Origin: Pantoea sp. AS-PWVM4
GTDB taxonomy: Bacteria; Pseudomonadota; Gammaproteobacteria; Enterobacterales; Enterobacteriaceae
DNA length: 64,000 nt
NCBI RefSeq assembly: GCF_000468095.1
Contig: NZ_ASZC01000014.1
Coordinates: forward strand, 152,985 to 216,984
Reading direction: 5' to 3'
Made by a program: the position numbers and the translations under genes. Within the stretch, counting starts at the first letter, position 1. Each line of letters opens with the position of its first letter. The notes under the pieces were generated by a model, which was not told the origin of the DNA, made no database searches, and worked only from the letters and a program-made list of their open reading frames with translations. This document shows positions 60,833 to 64,000 of the stretch, piece by piece.

Positions 60833-61776
60833 GCCCAGCGATCAATCACCGCCTCGCCGTCACGCAGACGGCGCAGGTTATCGCACACGCCTTTGATATT
60901 CCCTGCCAGCGAGATATCGGTGACACCGCCAATATGCGGTGTGGCAATCACGTTATGCTGAAACACCGCATCGTTGGGATCAGGCGGCTCCTGCCAGAAC
61001 ACATCTAAACCGGCTCCGGCCAGCGTTTGATTCTCAAGCGCGGAGAGAAACGCCGCTTTGTCGATCAGCCCGCCACGCCCAAGGTTTACCAGGAAAGCGG
61101 TGGACTTCATCTGCGCCAGTGCCGCCGCATCAATAATCTGATGGGTTTCCGCGCTGTGCGGCAGACTTAACACCACAAAATCAGACTCGGCCAACAGTTG
61201 CGGCAACTGGCTGATACTGCCTACCCAGTCAAGCTGATGCTCACGGGCAAAGGCTGCATCTGCTTCGCGTTTCACACCAATCATCCGCATACCAAAAGGC
61301 GCGAGGCGTTTTGCCAGCGCTTTACCGATACCGCCCAACCCGACCAGGCCGACGGTTTTGCCCATCAACCCCATGCCTATCGGCTGTCCGAGCAACTGCT
61401 GCGCCAGGCACTGCGCGATTTCCTGCTGACGGCGCGCCAGGCCGATCATCATCCAGATACCCAGCTCTGCGACAGAATCGGCGTTGCCGGAGTGATCAGA
61501 GGGGACATTTGCCACCATGATGCCGGCCTTCTTTGCCGCAGCGATATCAACGCCTTCCAGCCCGACGCCTGCCTGCTGAATCAGCTTCAGGCGATCAGCC
61601 GTTGCCAGTAGCCGCGCATCGACCCGGCACATACCGGGCACCAATGCATCAAACCCGGCGAGGCTCTCGGCCGCATGACCCGCTGACGCAACAAACTCCA
61701 CATCGGGTAACATCTGACGAATCGACGGGATTAAACCGCCCCAGGCCTGTTCATCCGCAGCAATCAGCACTCTCAT
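60829..61776 (-). CDS. D-isomer-specific 2-hydroxyacid dehydrogenase family protein
   Basis: NAD(P)-dependent oxidoreductase of unknown substrate. 315 residues from the ATG preceded by GGGAGGAGG; an upstream in-frame start lacks a ribosome site. Rossmann motif GLVGLGGIGKAL (146-151 core) and the catalytic triad Arg234 (NLGRGGLID), Glu263 (DVFWQEP) and His281 (ATPHIGG) are complete, so it should be active. It faces deoR tail to tail with the two stop codons overlapping. Glyoxylate/hydroxypyruvate or phosphoglycerate-type substrates are all possible. Confidence 0.85.
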   Translation of the reverse strand: MRVLIAADEQAWGGLIPSIRQMLPDVEFVASAGHAAESLAGFDALVPGMCRVDARLLATADRLKLIQQAGVGLEGVDIAAAKKAGIMVANVPSDHSGNADSVAELGIWMMIGLARRQQEIAQCLAQQLLGQPIGMGLMGKTVGLVGLGGIGKALAKRLAPFGMRMIGVKREADAAFAREHQLDWVGSISQLPQLLAESDFVVLSLPHSAETHQIIDAAALAQMKSTAFLVNLGRGGLIDKAAFLSALENQTLAGAGLDVFWQEPPDPNDAVFQHNVIATPHIGGVTDISLAGNIKGVCDNLRRLRDGEAVIDRWA

Positions 61777-61812
61777 CGCACCTCCTCCCGTTTTAAGGCA
61801 AAAAGCCAGCAT

Positions 61813-61962
61813 AGTCCGATGGCTGAGTGAGAATCAAACAGTTATCCGTTTATCGCGCCAGCTCCAGAAGTTTCCCCGCTGTGTCGCTGTGATTGGATCG
61901 GGAAAACGGCTAAACTTCAGCATCTGACGTCCACCTCCACAGACCAAGAGGCTCATTACAAC
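61813..61962. other. ettA upstream region
   Basis: Divergent gap between the dehydrogenase and ettA; must hold the ettA promoter. No repeat or conspicuous operator seen. Confidence 0.4.
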
Positions 61963-63630
61963 GTGGCTCAATTCGTCTATAGCATGCATCGCGTCGGCAA
62001 AGTGGTTCCGCCGAAGCGTCATATTCTGAAGAATATCTCTCTCAGCTTTTTCCCTGGAGCCAAAATTGGTGTCCTCGGCCTGAACGGTGCGGGTAAATCA
62101 ACCCTGCTGCGTATCATGGCGGGCATCGATAAAGATATCGAAGGGGAAGCCCGCCCACAGCCGGGTATCAAAGTCGGCTATCTGCCGCAGGAACCGCAAC
62201 TCAACCCGGAACACACCGTGCGTGAATCCGTAGAAGAAGCGGTGTCTGAAGTGGTCGGTGCGCTGAAGCGCCTCGACGAAGTTTATGCGCTGTACGCTGA
62301 CCCGGATGCCGATTTCGACAAACTGGCCGCTGAGCAGGGCCGTCTGGAAGAAGTGATCCAGGCCCATGATGGTCACAACCTGGAAACCCAGTTGAACCGT
62401 GCGGCGGATGCCATGCGTCTGCCAGAGTGGGATGCCAAAATCGCTAACCTGTCCGGTGGTGAACGCCGCCGCGTTGCGCTGTGCCGTCTGCTGCTGGAAA
62501 AGCCAGACATGCTGCTGCTCGACGAACCCACCAACCACCTGGATGCAGAATCCGTGGCCTGGCTGGAGCGTTTCCTGCACGACTTCGAAGGTACTGTCGT
62601 GGCGATCACCCACGACCGTTACTTCCTCGATAACGTGGCGGGCTGGATTCTGGAACTGGACCGTGGCGAGGGTATTCCGTGGGAAGGTAACTACTCTTCC
62701 TGGCTGGAGCAGAAAGATCAGCGTCTGGCGCAGGAAGCCTCTGCCGAAGCGGCACGTCGCAAGTCCATTGAGAAAGAGCTGGAATGGGTGCGTCAGGGCG
62801 CGAAAGGCCGTCAGTCGAAGGGCAAAGCCCGTCTGGCTCGCTTCGAAGAACTGAACAGCACCGAATACCAGAAACGTAACGAAACCAACGAACTGTTTAT
62901 TCCGCCAGGCGCACGCCTCGGTGACAAAGTGTTGGAAGTCGCTAACCTGCGTAAATCCTACGGCGATCGCGTGCTGATTGACGATCTCTCCTTCTCGCTG
63001 CCGAAAGGCGCGATTGTCGGGATTATCGGACCGAACGGCGCGGGTAAATCTACCCTGTTCCGTATGATGTCCGGTCAGGAGCAGCCGGACTCAGGCACCA
63101 TCGAGCTGGGCGAAACCGTGAAACTGGCGTCCGTCGATCAGTTCCGTGATGCGATGGATAACAGCAAAACCGTGTGGGAAGAAGTTTCCGGCGGTCAGGA
63201 CATCATGCGTATCGGCAACACCGAAATGCCAAGCCGCGCTTACGTTGGTCGCTTTAACTTCAAAGGCACCGACCAGGGCAAACGCGTGGGCGAGCTGTCT
63301 GGTGGTGAGCGTGGTCGTCTGCACCTGGCGAAACTGTTGCAGGTTGGCGGCAACCTGTTGCTGCTCGATGAACCGACCAACGACCTCGACATCGAAACCC
63401 TGCGCGCCCTGGAAAACGCCCTGCTGGAATTCCCTGGCTGTGCGATGGTTATCTCGCATGACCGTTGGTTCCTTGACCGTATCGCTACCCACATCATCGA
63501 TTACCAGGATGAGGGTAAAGTGGAGTTCTTTGAAGGTAACTTCACCGAATACGAAGAGTACAAAAAACGCACCCTCGGCGCAGAAGCGCTGGAGCCGAAG
63601 CGTATCAAGTACAAGCGTATGGCGAAGTAA
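61963..63630 (+). CDS. ettA: Energy-dependent translational throttle protein EttA (ABC-F), GTG start
   Basis: Ribosome-bound ABC-F protein that gates the first elongation step according to ADP/ATP ratio; it binds the E site. 555 residues, as in E. coli. The start codon is GTG in acaacGTGgctcaa. Two ATPase domains: GLNGAGKSTLLRIMAG with LSGGERRRVALCRLLL and DMLLLDEPTNHLDAES, then GPNGAGKSTLFRMMSG with LSGGERGRLHLAKLL and LLLDEPTNDLDIETL. The P-site interaction region (RQGAKGRQSKGKARLARFEE, in part) lies between. In E. coli slt is its direct divergent neighbour. Confidence 0.97.
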   Translation: MAQFVYSMHRVGKVVPPKRHILKNISLSFFPGAKIGVLGLNGAGKSTLLRIMAGIDKDIEGEARPQPGIKVGYLPQEPQLNPEHTVRESVEEAVSEVVGALKRLDEVYALYADPDADFDKLAAEQGRLEEVIQAHDGHNLETQLNRAADAMRLPEWDAKIANLSGGERRRVALCRLLLEKPDMLLLDEPTNHLDAESVAWLERFLHDFEGTVVAITHDRYFLDNVAGWILELDRGEGIPWEGNYSSWLEQKDQRLAQEASAEAARRKSIEKELEWVRQGAKGRQSKGKARLARFEELNSTEYQKRNETNELFIPPGARLGDKVLEVANLRKSYGDRVLIDDLSFSLPKGAIVGIIGPNGAGKSTLFRMMSGQEQPDSGTIELGETVKLASVDQFRDAMDNSKTVWEEVSGGQDIMRIGNTEMPSRAYVGRFNFKGTDQGKRVGELSGGERGRLHLAKLLQVGGNLLLLDEPTNDLDIETLRALENALLEFPGCAMVISHDRWFLDRIATHIIDYQDEGKVEFFEGNFTEYEEYKKRTLGAEALEPKRIKYKRMAK

Positions 63631-63649
63631 TTGCGCTAACGCGATAATA

Positions 63650-63677
63650 AAAGGCGCCTTAACCGGCGCTTTTTTTT
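63650..63677 (+). terminator. ettA Rho-independent terminator
   Basis: Stem aggcgcc/ggcgct with loop ttaacc and eight T, 20 bases past the stop. Confidence 0.9.
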
Positions 63678-63723
63678 GCGCGATAAATCCTGAACCGGAT
63701 CGCGCGATAAATCGCGCCGCTAC
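63678..63723. repeat. REP-like half copies in inverted orientation
   Basis: A partial GCGCGATAAATC (63678-63689) and a full CGCGCGATAAATCGCGCC... arm ending in CGCTAC (63701-63723). This is the reverse-orientation partner of the tandem array that follows. Confidence 0.8.
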
Positions 63724-63737
63724 AGATATTTGCCCAT

Positions 63738-64000
63738 CCCGTAGCGGCACGATTTATCGCGCAGTGATGATATTTGCCCAACCCGTAGCGGCACGATTTA
63801 TCGTGCAGTGATGATATTTGCCCATCCCGTAGCGGCACGATTTATCGCGCTGTGATGATATTTGCCCAACCCGTAGCGGCACGATTTATCGTGCAGTGAT
63901 GATATTTGCCCAACCCGTAGCGGCACGATTTATCGTGCAGTGATGATATTTGCCCAACCCGTAGCGGCACGATTTATCGTGCAGTGATGATATTTGCCCA
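63738..64000 (+). repeat. Tandem array of a 44-bp REP-like unit
   Basis: GTAGCGGCACGATTTATCG begins at 63741, 63785, 63829, 63873, 63917 and 63961: exact 44-base spacing, six units, the last cut by the window end. Each unit is GTAG plus a GCACGATTTATCGTGC palindrome plus a constant spacer (agtgatgatatttgccca and two or three more bases). Units 1 and 3 have GCGC in the right arm in place of GTGC, and the spacer alternates between cccatccc and cccaaccc. No ORF. Confidence 0.95.

Noticed and set aside
63738..64000. Regularly spaced palindromic repeats that could suggest a CRISPR array
   Set aside because: The sequence between palindromes is the same in every unit, so there are no unique spacers, and no cas gene is near. 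It is a simple tandem repeat.

Overview
The window is chromosomal DNA of a member of the Enterobacterales. Nearly every protein outside one block reads as a close counterpart of an Escherichia coli gene in E. coli-like order: rapA-rluA-djlA-lptD-surA-pdxA-rsmA-apaGH-folA, carAB-dapB, ispH-fkpB-lspA-ileS-ribF-rpsT-nhaRA-dnaJK-satP, mog-talB-yaaA, and thrCBA(L)-yjtD-arcA-creA-rob-gpmB-yjjX-trpR-slt, ending in ettA. The base composition, the GTAG-headed intergenic palindromes and the accessory content fit Erwiniaceae, most likely Pantoea or a close relative. That genus assignment is inference from memory, not a computed match.

Layout. 1-12.7 kb: RNA polymerase recycling, rRNA modification, outer-membrane biogenesis (lptD, surA, djlA), pyridoxal phosphate, Ap4A hydrolysis, folate, and a porin that E. 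coli lacks here. 13-24.6 kb, minus strand: carbamoyl phosphate synthetase, lysine/peptidoglycan precursor synthesis, isoprenoids, lipoprotein signal peptidase, IleRS and flavin synthesis. 24.9-35.7 kb: ribosomal protein S20, Na+/H+ homeostasis, the DnaK/DnaJ chaperones with a sigma-32 promoter, acetate transport, an extra MFS transporter, molybdopterin and pentose phosphate genes. 35.8-40.7 kb: the threonine operon with an intact leader peptide and attenuator. 40.8-48 kb: ArcA, Rob, TrpR and the lytic transglycosylase Slt.

48.1-61.8 kb is the main accessory region. It sits between slt and ettA, which are direct neighbours in E. coli. It holds a tightly packed run of about 11.7 kb: allophanate hydrolase, urea carboxylase, a GntR/FCD regulator and a five-gene urea ABC importer (urtABCDE). 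A DeoR-type repressor and a convergent D-2-hydroxyacid dehydrogenase follow. Upstream of the first gene is a textbook sigma-54 promoter (TGGCACG-N4-TTGCT) with two NtrC-like sites about 22 bp apart. A 32-bp near-perfect palindrome centred on GTATAC covers the expected start of transcription. This looks like a nitrogen-starvation-driven, inducer-gated urea import and ATP-dependent urea breakdown system. A 136-bp palindrome between urtA and urtB could separate expression of the binding protein from the membrane and ATPase genes.

The other feature of note is a REP-like family: GTAG followed by the GCGCGATTTATCGCGC palindrome. It occurs as inverted pairs or single hairpins in five gene gaps, mostly between convergent genes, and expands after ettA into a direct 44-bp tandem array of at least six units that runs off the end of the window.
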